In this document: one piece after another, positions 35,967-43,603 of the stretch
Numbering within the stretch: the first letter of the stretch is position 1
How the letters are laid out: each line of letters starts with the position of its first letter
Assembly (NCBI RefSeq): GCF_039545035.1
Contig: NZ_BAABRO010000001.1
Span: forward strand, 496,001-560,000
DNA from: Novipirellula caenicola
GTDB taxonomy: Bacteria; Planctomycetota; Planctomycetia; Pirellulales; Pirellulaceae
Reading direction: 5' to 3'
DNA: 64,000 nucleotides
The notes under the pieces: model-generated
What the model was told of the DNA's origin: nothing
The model's input: the letters and a program-made list of their open reading frames with translations, nothing else
Database searches by the model: none
Translations under genes and position numbers: made by a program

Positions 35967-36407
35967 CTATTTCGCTGGTTCGCGACGTGCTCGTGCAATC
36001 AGCTCTTGGACCGTTTTTCCTAGATCGGAAACGGCAATCGGTTTGGTCAGAAACCCGTCTGCTCCGGCGGCCGTCGCGGCGGCGCGTTCGGAATCATTGC
36101 CACTCATGATGGCGACGGGAACATCGCAATTCGGCCCCTCGAGTTGACGGATTTTTGCAAGCGCATCGATGCCGTTGATGCCGGGCATCTGCACATCCAT
36201 CAGCACGAAACGGTAGGGCGTCTGCTGCAGCATTGCGAGTGCTTGCTCGCCATCGGACGCAAACTTTGCCGGAAACCCGATGACCTCCAATGCATGCACC
36301 AGCGACTGCTGGACCAGCACATTGTCTTCGACAAGCAAACCAGGTTCGCTCGCGTAGGCGTCGACGGACGTCGCCGCGGACTGCTCACATGAAGAATGAG
36401 ACGCCAT
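35967..36407 (-). CDS. Single-domain response regulator
   Basis: Receiver-only protein of 146 aa (158 if the upstream ATG at 36443 is used). A polar N-terminal segment of about 20 residues leads to the receiver: LLVEDNVLVQQSL, phospho-acceptor in VLMDVQMPGINGIDAL, switch serine in VAIMSGNDSE, and lysine in GFLTKPIAVSDL. The DVQMPGINGID signature is that of receivers found in multi-step phosphorelays with hybrid kinases. There is no output domain and no neighbouring kinase, so it probably serves as a shuttle receiver or as a partner of a kinase encoded elsewhere. Confidence 0.9.
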   Translation of the reverse strand: MASHSSCEQSAATSVDAYASEPGLLVEDNVLVQQSLVHALEVIGFPAKFASDGEQALAMLQQTPYRFVLMDVQMPGINGIDALAKIRQLEGPNCDVPVAIMSGNDSERAAATAAGADGFLTKPIAVSDLGKTVQELIARARREPAK

Positions 36408-36693
36408 AACCAAAGAGGCTCCTGTCCTGCAAAAAAAAGGCATTGCAAACTTAAATCAAAAAGGGAACTCCGCTACGCACTCGGTTCCCCACAAACCGTT
36501 TTTGCGATTAGGCGAACTGTACCGTATCGCACTTTAAAGTCTAGCAGACGCGATCATGTCACGTGGTCACGTCGTGAGACTTGTCAAAACACCAGCAAAC
36601 TCTTTGCCGACCGCGGTCGATAAGTGGTGGACACAACCTGTACGTTCGCCCTCGATCGACGAGGGATTCCCTCAATTGATAACGGGATCGTCT

Positions 36694-37869
36694 ATGCCAT
36701 TCCTCGGCGGCAGCCTTGCATTCGAGAGATTTAGTGTCAGTGGTTTCGAAGTTACCGAGTTCGGTGACGAACAAATCGAACTTCTTGCCCAAAACGTTGC
36801 TGGCAATAACCAGACTGCGTCGGCAGAAAACGTTCATATCGGTTTTCTCGGCGGCGCCCACCTGTTTGACCAAGAGTTCGAGCTCAGCAAAAACGTGCTC
36901 GACGAAGCGGTCCATTTCAGCATCCGCATCGATACCAACCAAATTCCCTCGGCCATCCGCAAAGCATGGCTACAGATGGAATTATTAGCACTGGCCAAAG
37001 ATAGTCCAAGCGGTGTGGTGTCCAAGGCCGGCCGCAAGGAAGCCAAAGAAGCGGTCGAACAACGCTGCGAAGTCGAAGCGGCATCGGGCAAGTATCGCAA
37101 AATGCAGCAGTTCCCATTGCTTTGGGACCACACCCGCGAAACGCTGTACTTTGGCGGCACCGCCGGTACCGCCAGCGGTCACTGTGCGGACCTGCTTGAA
37201 CGCGTCTTTAACGTCGAACTGCGTCATATCAGTGCGGGTTCGATCGCGCAGGCGTGGGCAATCGAAAATGATTTGTATGGCGAAGTCGACGATCTCGTCC
37301 CAGCGAACTTCGTTCCGGCGGTCCCCCACGGCGATCTCGCCTGGACCAACCAACACTCCAAGGCCCCGGACTTTCTCGGCAACGAATTTTTGTTGTGGTT
37401 GTGGTGGAAGCTTGAAAATGATTCGGACACTTTCACGCTGCCCGACAATTCCGAAGTCACGGTGATGCTGACCAAGACACTGTCGCTGGAATGCCCGCTG
37501 GGCGAATCAGGAAAAGAAACGATCTCGCACGAGAGTCCGATCAAGCTGCCCGAAGCGATGCACGCGATTCGCTCAGGAAAATTGCCTCGGAAATCGGGCA
37601 TGACCGTGATTCGCGATGGCCAGCAATTTGATCTTGTCTTGCAAGCCGAAACGTTTGGCATCAGCGGTGCAAAAATTCACGTCGACGAGGACGCCGATTT
37701 CGAAGTCGACGAGCGAATTGATGCCATCCGGACGCTCAGCGAAACCATCGATCTGATGTTCCACAGCTTCTGTGCCAAACGTGTCAGCGACACGTGGAAC
37801 AAGGACCTGAAGAGCATCATTCACTGGCTCGAGAACGCCGGCGCCAAGGCGGAACGCTCCGCCGCGTAA
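36694..37869 (+). CDS. RdgC-like recombination-associated protein
   Basis: Protein of 391 aa, soluble and without signal peptide. The opening MPFLGGSLAFERFSVSG and the next FLGGAHLFDQEFELSKNVLDEAVHFSIRID look like a planctomycete branch related to RdgC, a ring-shaped DNA-binding protein that modulates RecA. Supporting features in order are the helical IPSAIRKAWLQMELL, the KEAKEAVEQRCEVEAASGK segment, HTRETLYFGGTAGTASGHC, and the C-terminal FLGNEFLLWLWWKLEND, which closely resembles the FLG-EFL-WLW motif of RdgC. The start at 36694 is chosen at the conserved MPFLGGS; 46 upstream codons read as non-coding. The assignment is by eye and could instead be a distinct family with the same fold. Confidence 0.6.
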   Translation: MPFLGGSLAFERFSVSGFEVTEFGDEQIELLAQNVAGNNQTASAENVHIGFLGGAHLFDQEFELSKNVLDEAVHFSIRIDTNQIPSAIRKAWLQMELLALAKDSPSGVVSKAGRKEAKEAVEQRCEVEAASGKYRKMQQFPLLWDHTRETLYFGGTAGTASGHCADLLERVFNVELRHISAGSIAQAWAIENDLYGEVDDLVPANFVPAVPHGDLAWTNQHSKAPDFLGNEFLLWLWWKLENDSDTFTLPDNSEVTVMLTKTLSLECPLGESGKETISHESPIKLPEAMHAIRSGKLPRKSGMTVIRDGQQFDLVLQAETFGISGAKIHVDEDADFEVDERIDAIRTLSETIDLMFHSFCAKRVSDTWNKDLKSIIHWLENAGAKAERSAA

Positions 37870-38053
37870 GCGATCCGAATCCGATTCGCTAACCCCGCCG
37901 GGATGAGCCCGTAGCGGAAGCGGGGACATCCTTCCGTCGGGCTTGCCCCGGCGGAACAGACAAGCGGCAGCTACATTTGTTAAATTGAACGTGTTCTCCT
38001 GCTGGTGCTTCCCGATCCATGGGGAGCTGACACGAATCAAGTGGTCGCTGAGA

Positions 38054-38527
38054 GTGACTGAGTTGCCGAATCCCTACCAGCCTCCTCCGTCGGTCGATGA
38101 AGCGCCGCCATCGTGGTGGCAGCGGATTCGCAATTGGTTCCAGCCTGGCACGGCGGCTCGTTACGAAGTCGGATACGAAGCCAGCCTGCTCGAATTCCTG
38201 CGTGGCCGATGTCTGTTTTTCGAAGGCGTCGTCTTTTTCGTCGACCGCGAGGACCGCAGCATCTTGCATGCAGCGATCGCACTTCGCGTCGATGATCCCG
38301 GCTTGGTTGACCGCAGCTGCGATGAAGTCATTCGTGTCCTCGAGATCTTTTTTCGCTACTATCCCGATATTGAAAAAGGGGTCGCGGGGCGTCAGCTGTG
38401 CATTCGATTCCTGCGTCTGTACACCGATTTTGACGATGAGGTCCGCGAACGAACGATCATCGGCACCCTTCCGCTGGCCCGTGCAACGCATGCTGTCCAC
38501 GATTCAGCGAACGCGGTAGCCGATTGA
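38054..38527 (+). CDS. Uncharacterised conserved-looking protein
   Basis: Protein of 157 aa with a GTG start at 38054 (VTELPNPYQPPP), chosen because the proline-rich N-terminus begins there; 37 further codons upstream lack coding character. I do not recognise a family. It has no signal peptide or membrane segment. It contains YEVGYEASLLEFLRGRCLF and a helical central part (CDEVIRVLEIFFRYYPDI). The opening NPYQPP is common in planctomycete hypothetical proteins, usually before a membrane domain that is absent here. Its 3' end overlaps the convergent SUI1-type gene by 24 bp. Confidence 0.7.
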   Translation: MTELPNPYQPPPSVDEAPPSWWQRIRNWFQPGTAARYEVGYEASLLEFLRGRCLFFEGVVFFVDREDRSILHAAIALRVDDPGLVDRSCDEVIRVLEIFFRYYPDIEKGVAGRQLCIRFLRLYTDFDDEVRERTIIGTLPLARATHAVHDSANAVAD

Positions 38528-38845
38528 TTTGAGTTTCTCTTGCACACGGGCAAGATGATCGCCTTGGATTTCAATTTGATTTTCTTGTAGCGATCCGCCC
38601 GCACCGATGGCCGATTTCAGTTCGGACAACAACTTTGGCAAGTCGGTTTCGTCCGGCTTCAAATCCTTGACGATCGTCATCACGCGTTTGTTCTTGCGTC
38701 GCTCCGTGAACACCTTGGCCGTCTGCTTTTCCGCCGGCAGATACTCGTGAGCCGGCGGCGGACATTTACATGCTTCTTCGAGCTCACCGCAACGATCACA
38801 GGTCGGCGGAATGTCAAACGGAGTGCCTGCGAATAGTCGGGTCAT
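38504..38845 (-). CDS. yciH: SUI1/YciH-type translation initiation factor
   Basis: Protein of 113 aa, the size of bacterial YciH. The N-terminal part has a zinc-ribbon-like cysteine set (PPTCDRCGELEEACKCPP). The SUI1 (eIF1-like) domain follows: VFTERRKNKRVMTIVKDL, then LLSELKSAIGAGGSLQENQIEIQGDH and VQEKLKSIGYRV at the C-terminus. These are classical family signatures. YciH can influence start-site selection or translation under stress in bacteria; its exact job here is not known. The start at 38845 is favoured over an ATG 22 codons upstream because of the conserved length. It overlaps the end of the convergent gene. Confidence 0.92.
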   Translation of the reverse strand: MTRLFAGTPFDIPPTCDRCGELEEACKCPPPAHEYLPAEKQTAKVFTERRKNKRVMTIVKDLKPDETDLPKLLSELKSAIGAGGSLQENQIEIQGDHLARVQEKLKSIGYRVR

Positions 38846-39040
38846 CGTTACAAGAGAATGGGGGTATTGAAACTGTCGAGTGCGTTGCGAGTGAAGCATC
38901 GCCCGAACCATCTTAACCGACTTGGCTCGCTAGGAACCAGGCGACGCCGGGTGCCATGTTCGCCCCGGTGGTCTTGCGGCAACTCGGCTCGCGCGACCAA
39001 TCCAATCAACAGCTCGCTTACGACGTCTCGCTGCCGATGA

Positions 39041-39868
39041 TCACGCGGCGATCCGGCCTTCGTCCTCATCGTCCGTGCTAGCCTCATCGACTCGGTTCGC
39101 TTCGTCAATGCGGGGCAGTTTTTCTTCGAACAACGGGCGTTTCGGTCGTCGCTCGGATTCCATTCGATCGAACAGGCTGCCGAGCAGTTTGGGGTGAAAG
39201 CAAACGTAACCCCAGATCAAACCGAACGCAGCGCCGCCAAACACGTCGCTGATAAAGTGGGCTCCCGAGTACATTCGCTGCAGCATCGTGCCAATCAGCA
39301 TCATCGCGAACACCCACCGGCCTCGCGGCAGGACCGCAGCCAGCCCGATCGCAAACGCGGCAGCGACTGCCATGTTCGAACTGGGAAAGGCTCGTGTGCC
39401 CGCATCAAACGTGGCAACTTGATCCAACGACCAATCAAACACCCAATGCCATGCTTTGTCATAGGTTGCGATGTCCAGATTGATACGACTGGGGCGTTCT
39501 CGCAGGACAAACATTTTCGCGAGCGTCGAAACGGCTCCGGCCCCCATCGCCAGCACGGCTAACCGCGGGACATAGCGGCGGCGACGCGGTGCCATCAGCA
39601 AGATACACAGCAGGATCAAGAACACGCCGGTGGCATGCGAAAAATATCCGGCCAATTCAAACACGCTGGCGATCTCTTTCGAGGGCCGATTGACTGCCAA
39701 CCAACGACCGACCGGCACGTCGATCAACGTCAACATGGGGACGATCAACAGCGAGATGCCCGACATCCACATCAAGCTGGTGGTGCGGAACGGAGCGAGT
39801 TCGTCTGCGTCGGCGCCGCCAAACATCGACAACTTGGACCGAGATTTCGCGTAGTCACGATGGGACAT
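39041..39868 (-). CDS. PAP2-family membrane phosphatase with altered active site
   Basis: Membrane protein of 275 aa in the PAP2 (phosphatidic acid phosphatase type 2) family, with about six helices. The three active-site motifs are KMFVLRERP (motif 1 intact), FPSSNMAV (motif 2, usually PSGH) and RMYSGAHFISD (motif 3 intact). The histidine of motif 2, which acts as proton donor, is replaced by asparagine. Activity may therefore be reduced or absent, or the substrate may differ. The N-terminus is cytosolic and the C-terminus is an acidic tail (EASTDDEDEGRIAA). The start at 39868 is preferred to 39907 because the first 13 residues of the longer form are not conserved-looking. It is a single gene. 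Confidence 0.85.
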   Translation of the reverse strand: MSHRDYAKSRSKLSMFGGADADELAPFRTTSLMWMSGISLLIVPMLTLIDVPVGRWLAVNRPSKEIASVFELAGYFSHATGVFLILLCILLMAPRRRRYVPRLAVLAMGAGAVSTLAKMFVLRERPSRINLDIATYDKAWHWVFDWSLDQVATFDAGTRAFPSSNMAVAAAFAIGLAAVLPRGRWVFAMMLIGTMLQRMYSGAHFISDVFGGAAFGLIWGYVCFHPKLLGSLFDRMESERRPKRPLFEEKLPRIDEANRVDEASTDDEDEGRIAA

Positions 39869-40198
39869 AAGTACCACTTTCGATGTGAAACATTGTCCGT
39901 GCAACACAAGGGGGGTACCTCGCCCGCACCGGAAAGAACATCAAGAGGGACCGTAGCTAAATTCGCTCGACTCGCGAAAGAGCAGCCGCGCGAGAATTCA
40001 AAAAGAAACCGATCCGATAGCAAGCATTTTGCGGGGTTTTCTTAACAAAACGTTCACCACAGCCCCCGAAATGGATCGCCGTTTTTGCGATCCATTGCAG
40101 GGTTTCGGACGTGCAAAACGCGTGTCTCGCGCCCTAGAATCGGGGACGACGCTGCAGGCAATCTTTGCTGCTAGAAACGATTTTCGCCGTGGAACCGC

Positions 40199-41149
40199 CT
40201 ACCGTTCGCGGAACAACTCGCTGATCGATTGGTCGTGGTGGATTCGCTTGATCGCTTCGGCCAACAGCGGTGCGACGCTCAATTGAACCATGTTGGGCAA
40301 TTGCTTTTCCGCGGGCAACGGAATCGAATCGGTCACGATGATCGAATCGATCGGGGCCTCGCGAAGCCGTTCAATCGCCGGTCCACACAAAATTCCGTGC
40401 GTGCAAGCAATGTGAATTTCTTTGGCGCCCGCCTGGTGAACCAACCGTGCGGCCCCACAGATGGACCCTGCGGTGCTGATCATGTCGTCAAACAACAAGG
40501 CGACTTTGCCTTCGACCGGGCCACCGATGATCGTACTTTGGCGAACTTCGGTCGCACTGGTTCGCCGTTTATCGACGATCGCCAGCGAACCACCGAGTCG
40601 TTTGCCGTGGCCGACGGCGCGTTTGATGCTGCCCTCATCGGGGCTGACCACGACGATCTCTTCGTCCTTCAACCCGCGAGCGAGAAAGTGGTCATTCAAA
40701 ACGGGCGCGGCGTACAAGTGGTCGACCGGTACGTCAAAGAAACCTTGGATCTGCGCCGCATGCAAATCCATCGTCAACACGCGATCGGCGCCGGCTCGCG
40801 CGATCACGTTAGCGACCAATTTTGCGGTGATCGGCACTCGCCCTTCGTCTTTGCGGTCTTGCCGTGCGTAGCCAAAGTAGGGGATCACTGCGGTGATCCG
40901 TTCGGCGCTGGCTCGTTTGCAGCAATCGATCATCACCAACAATTCGAACAAATTGTCGTTGACCGGTGGCGATGTCGGCTGGACCAAAAACACGTCGCGA
41001 CCGCGGACGTCTTCGTCGAGTTTGCAGTAGTTCTCGCCGTCAGGAAACTTGCCTAACGTGATTTTTGCCGGTTCGAGATGCAGATGCTTGCAGATCTTGG
41101 TGGTGAGATCGCGATTGGCTCGGCCGCTGAAGATTTTCAATTCACGCAT
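40199..41149 (-). CDS. prs: Ribose-phosphate pyrophosphokinase
   Basis: Enzyme of 316 aa that makes PRPP from ribose 5-phosphate and ATP, feeding nucleotide, histidine and tryptophan synthesis in the cytosol. Signatures: the opening LKIFSGRANRDLTTKIC, FPDGENYCKL, IPYFGYARQDRKD, the metal-binding DLHAAQIQGFFD, VVVSPDEGSIKRA, and the PRPP loop LLFDDMISTAGSICGAARL. Length is standard for class I enzymes. It lies 6 bp downstream of the glmU-like gene, an arrangement that is conserved in many bacteria (glmU-prs). No frameshift or unusual residue is seen. Confidence 0.98.
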   Translation of the reverse strand: MRELKIFSGRANRDLTTKICKHLHLEPAKITLGKFPDGENYCKLDEDVRGRDVFLVQPTSPPVNDNLFELLVMIDCCKRASAERITAVIPYFGYARQDRKDEGRVPITAKLVANVIARAGADRVLTMDLHAAQIQGFFDVPVDHLYAAPVLNDHFLARGLKDEEIVVVSPDEGSIKRAVGHGKRLGGSLAIVDKRRTSATEVRQSTIIGGPVEGKVALLFDDMISTAGSICGAARLVHQAGAKEIHIACTHGILCGPAIERLREAPIDSIIVTDSIPLPAEKQLPNMVQLSVAPLLAEAIKRIHHDQSISELFRER

Positions 41150-41155
41150 GTCAGC

Positions 41156-41941
41156 TTATGCATACCCCATCGATCGCATCGTTTCGTCGACTAGTTTCAA
41201 TTCATCTGGGTTATTGATCGAAAGCGATTCGCAAGGTTTTAGAACCGCGATCGCTTCGACAGGTCGTCCGGCTTCGCGAAGCAGTTTGGCGGTATCGGTC
41301 AGATAGTACTCGCCTTGAGCGTTATCATTGCTCAATTTTGACAACGCATCCAACAAGTCGGGCGTATTGAACAAATACGTGCTCATGTTGACTTCGGTAA
41401 TTTTCCGCTGTTCTTCCGTGGCGTCTTTGTGTTCGATGATCCCGATGAACTCGCCCGCGGCGTCACGCACGATTCGCCCCAAGCCTTCGGGGTTCTCTTT
41501 TTCGAGCGTTCCCAGCAACAAGGCGGGTTGGGTTTCACGGAAATGATCGAGGCATTTTTTTAAGCTGGTTGATTGGATCAGCGGCGAATCGCCTGCGACG
41601 ACAATCGTGGGCCCTGTCTGTTTTTCGAGTGCGGGGCGGCAAATTTGGACGGCATGTCCCGTGCCTAGCTGCTCATCTTGGTAGGCGAATTCGATCTTGC
41701 CACTGCGGCTAGCGAGCTCTTTTTTGACCGCGTCGGCCTCGTAGCCAACGACGATGATTTGTCGCTTGATGCCTGCGGCTTCGAGGGCGTCGAGCACAAA
41801 GTGGATCATCGCGCGGCCGACCACCGGGCAAAGAACTTTTGGCAGGTCACTCTTCATTCGAGTTCCCTTGCCCGCGGCCAACACGATGGCACAAGGCTCA
41901 TCAAAAGCGTCGTTCGCGTGAGCGTTTGTCGATTCAGACAT
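41156..41941 (-). CDS. GlmU-like nucleotidyltransferase without acetyltransferase domain
   Basis: Sugar-nucleotide pyrophosphorylase of 261 aa. The N-terminal LAAGKGTRMKSDLPKVL is the nucleotide-binding loop of GlmU-type enzymes. DEQLGTGHAVQ, VVAGDSPLIQ and LGRIVRDAAGEFIGIIEHKDA follow, and GEYYLTDTAKLLRE closes the domain. The C-terminal left-handed beta-helix that carries the glucosamine-1-phosphate acetyltransferase activity in full GlmU (about 450 residues) is missing; the stop lies right after the uridyltransferase domain. It may therefore make UDP-GlcNAc from GlcNAc-1-phosphate only, with another protein supplying the acetyl transfer. It is 6 bp ahead of prs in the same operon. Confidence 0.92.
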   Translation of the reverse strand: MSESTNAHANDAFDEPCAIVLAAGKGTRMKSDLPKVLCPVVGRAMIHFVLDALEAAGIKRQIIVVGYEADAVKKELASRSGKIEFAYQDEQLGTGHAVQICRPALEKQTGPTIVVAGDSPLIQSTSLKKCLDHFRETQPALLLGTLEKENPEGLGRIVRDAAGEFIGIIEHKDATEEQRKITEVNMSTYLFNTPDLLDALSKLSNDNAQGEYYLTDTAKLLREAGRPVEAIAVLKPCESLSINNPDELKLVDETMRSMGYA

Positions 41942-42199
41942 GGGTAAAATAGGAGTTTTAGATGGGTTTTAAGGAGTTTTCGATAGCTGAAGCTACTGCC
42001 CCACCGCGGGGCCGCGAAAATGCCAAATGCCTTTCTCGACCCGCCGCCGGCACACATGGTCGCAAGTCGTCGCGAATCAAACAAGCCGGTGGGCAAATGT
42101 TCGTGGTCGATCCGGATGCTCAGTGCCCGATCGACGGCATCCCATGGACGGCCACGTCGCTGCGATTTCCCAAACATTTCTGGTAAACTGAGCGACGAT
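41942..42199. other. Divergent region between glmU-like and DUF2752 genes
   Basis: This 258-bp stretch should contain the promoter of the glmU-prs operon and that of the DUF2752 gene. A frame crosses it, but it has no coding features. No operator or repeat is seen. Confidence 0.35.
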
Positions 42200-42625
42200 A
42201 TGAACGAAAATCGAAAATCCCATCCCATGTTGCTGATCGCAATCGTCACCACCTTGGTGGTTTGTGCCGCCACCGGAATCGTTTTGCTGCAGATGCTTCA
42301 GCCAAACCACGATTCCTGGTTCCCAAAGTGCCAATTTTACCAGTCGACGGGATTGCACTGTCCCGGATGCGGCGCAACGCGAGCGGTTTTGGCGCTGCTG
42401 CACGGCGACGTCTTCCTGGCGGTGCGAAATAACGCGTTGCTGATTCTTGGGGGCCCGTTGCTGGTGATCTACATCATCCGCCAAAACCGACGTCCGGATT
42501 TCGATCCACGATCCACGCTGCGGATCATTTCGATCATGGTAACCGTGCTGGTCATCTTCAGCGTCGCCCGAAATATCCCCTCCCCCACAAGTAGCCCGTT
42601 CGCACCGGTGCCAGTGGCAAAGTAA
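42200..42625 (+). CDS. DUF2752 small membrane protein
   Basis: Membrane protein of 141 aa. The family signature is LHCPGCGATRAVLALLHGD (about residues 53-71), where a CPGCG motif precedes the second helix. Helices are predicted at about 12-33, 79-96 and 110-126. The function of DUF2752 is unknown, and the cysteine pair could bind metal or form a disulfide. The start at 42200 is chosen because 60 further in-frame codons lie in the divergent intergenic region. It lies 88 bp upstream of the DUF58 gene in the same direction. Confidence 0.88.
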   Translation: MNENRKSHPMLLIAIVTTLVVCAATGIVLLQMLQPNHDSWFPKCQFYQSTGLHCPGCGATRAVLALLHGDVFLAVRNNALLILGGPLLVIYIIRQNRRPDFDPRSTLRIISIMVTVLVIFSVARNIPSPTSSPFAPVPVAK

Positions 42626-42712
42626 GTCGCTGGCAACTGGTCACCGCCCCCAAGTCAGTTCGTGTATAACTAGGCTCACAAAATCGCTCTTCACCGCTCA
42701 CGATGATCATCC

Positions 42713-43603
42713 ATGCCAGCGACCGCAACGGATCCACTGCTAAGCCCTGAATTGCTCGGGCGACTCGAACGTTTGGAACTTGTTTCTCGCAAAGTTTTTC
42801 GAGGAAGAATGAAAGGCGAACGTCGCAGCCGACGCAAAGGAGAAAGCGTCGAGTTCGCCGATTTTCGTCACTACGTCGCCGGCGACGATTTGCGGCTGAT
42901 CGATTGGAATCTATACGCTCGATTGGACCAGCTATTTTTAAAGCTGTTTCTCGAGGAAGAGGACCTGCATTTTTTCTCGCTGATTGACGCCAGCGAATCG
43001 ATGAACTTTGGCGACCCCACCAAACTTCGCGTGGCCAAACAGATGGCCGCCGCGCTTGGTTACGTCGGGCTATGCCGAGCCGACCGCGTCAGCGTGTCGG
43101 TGCTAGGTCCCGAAGGCCGTCGTGCCCCGGTGCTCCGCGGCCGAGCCAGTCTGTGGAAAATGTTGGCGTATCTCGATTCGGTGCAAAGCGGCCACAACGT
43201 TTCGCTACACGACGGGGTGAAAGAGTTTGCCCTGAGGACATCGGGTACCGGGGTCGCGGTGCTGTTGACCGATTTGATGGACAAAGAGGGTTACGAATCG
43301 GCGCTGCGGATGTTGATCGGACGCCGAATGGATGTGTTTGTGATGCACATCTTGTCGCCCGAAGAAATCGATCCACCGCTGCGAGGCGACCGCAAACTAA
43401 TCGATATTGAGGATCGAGATGAGGCCGAGATCACGATCAACGCTCATGTGCTGAACAAATACAAAGAAACCGTTCAAGCGTTTATGAATTCAGCCAAACA
43501 TTTTTGTTCGAAGCGATCCATCATCTACATTCCTGTTCGCACGGACACGCCAGTCGAGACGATTGTGACTCGATATTTACGTGAACGAGGGGTGGTGCGA
43601 TGA
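42713..43603 (+). CDS. DUF58 domain protein (VWA-like)
   Basis: Soluble protein of 296 aa. The DUF58 signature spans VEFADFRHYVAGDDLRLIDW (around residues 46-65) followed by NLYARLDQLFLKLF. A von Willebrand A-like fold continues with the MIDAS-like FFSLIDASESM, GTGVAVLLTDLMD, and VMHILSPEEIDPP. Proteins like this are usually encoded with a MoxR-type AAA ATPase and the membrane VWA (Bat) proteins, and such sets are thought to act as chaperones for extracytoplasmic or metal-loaded proteins. Here the next gene is a VWA membrane protein, overlapping by 4 bp (ATGA), while no MoxR gene lies upstream in the window. Confidence 0.93.
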   Translation: MPATATDPLLSPELLGRLERLELVSRKVFRGRMKGERRSRRKGESVEFADFRHYVAGDDLRLIDWNLYARLDQLFLKLFLEEEDLHFFSLIDASESMNFGDPTKLRVAKQMAAALGYVGLCRADRVSVSVLGPEGRRAPVLRGRASLWKMLAYLDSVQSGHNVSLHDGVKEFALRTSGTGVAVLLTDLMDKEGYESALRMLIGRRMDVFVMHILSPEEIDPPLRGDRKLIDIEDRDEAEITINAHVLNKYKETVQAFMNSAKHFCSKRSIIYIPVRTDTPVETIVTRYLRERGVVR

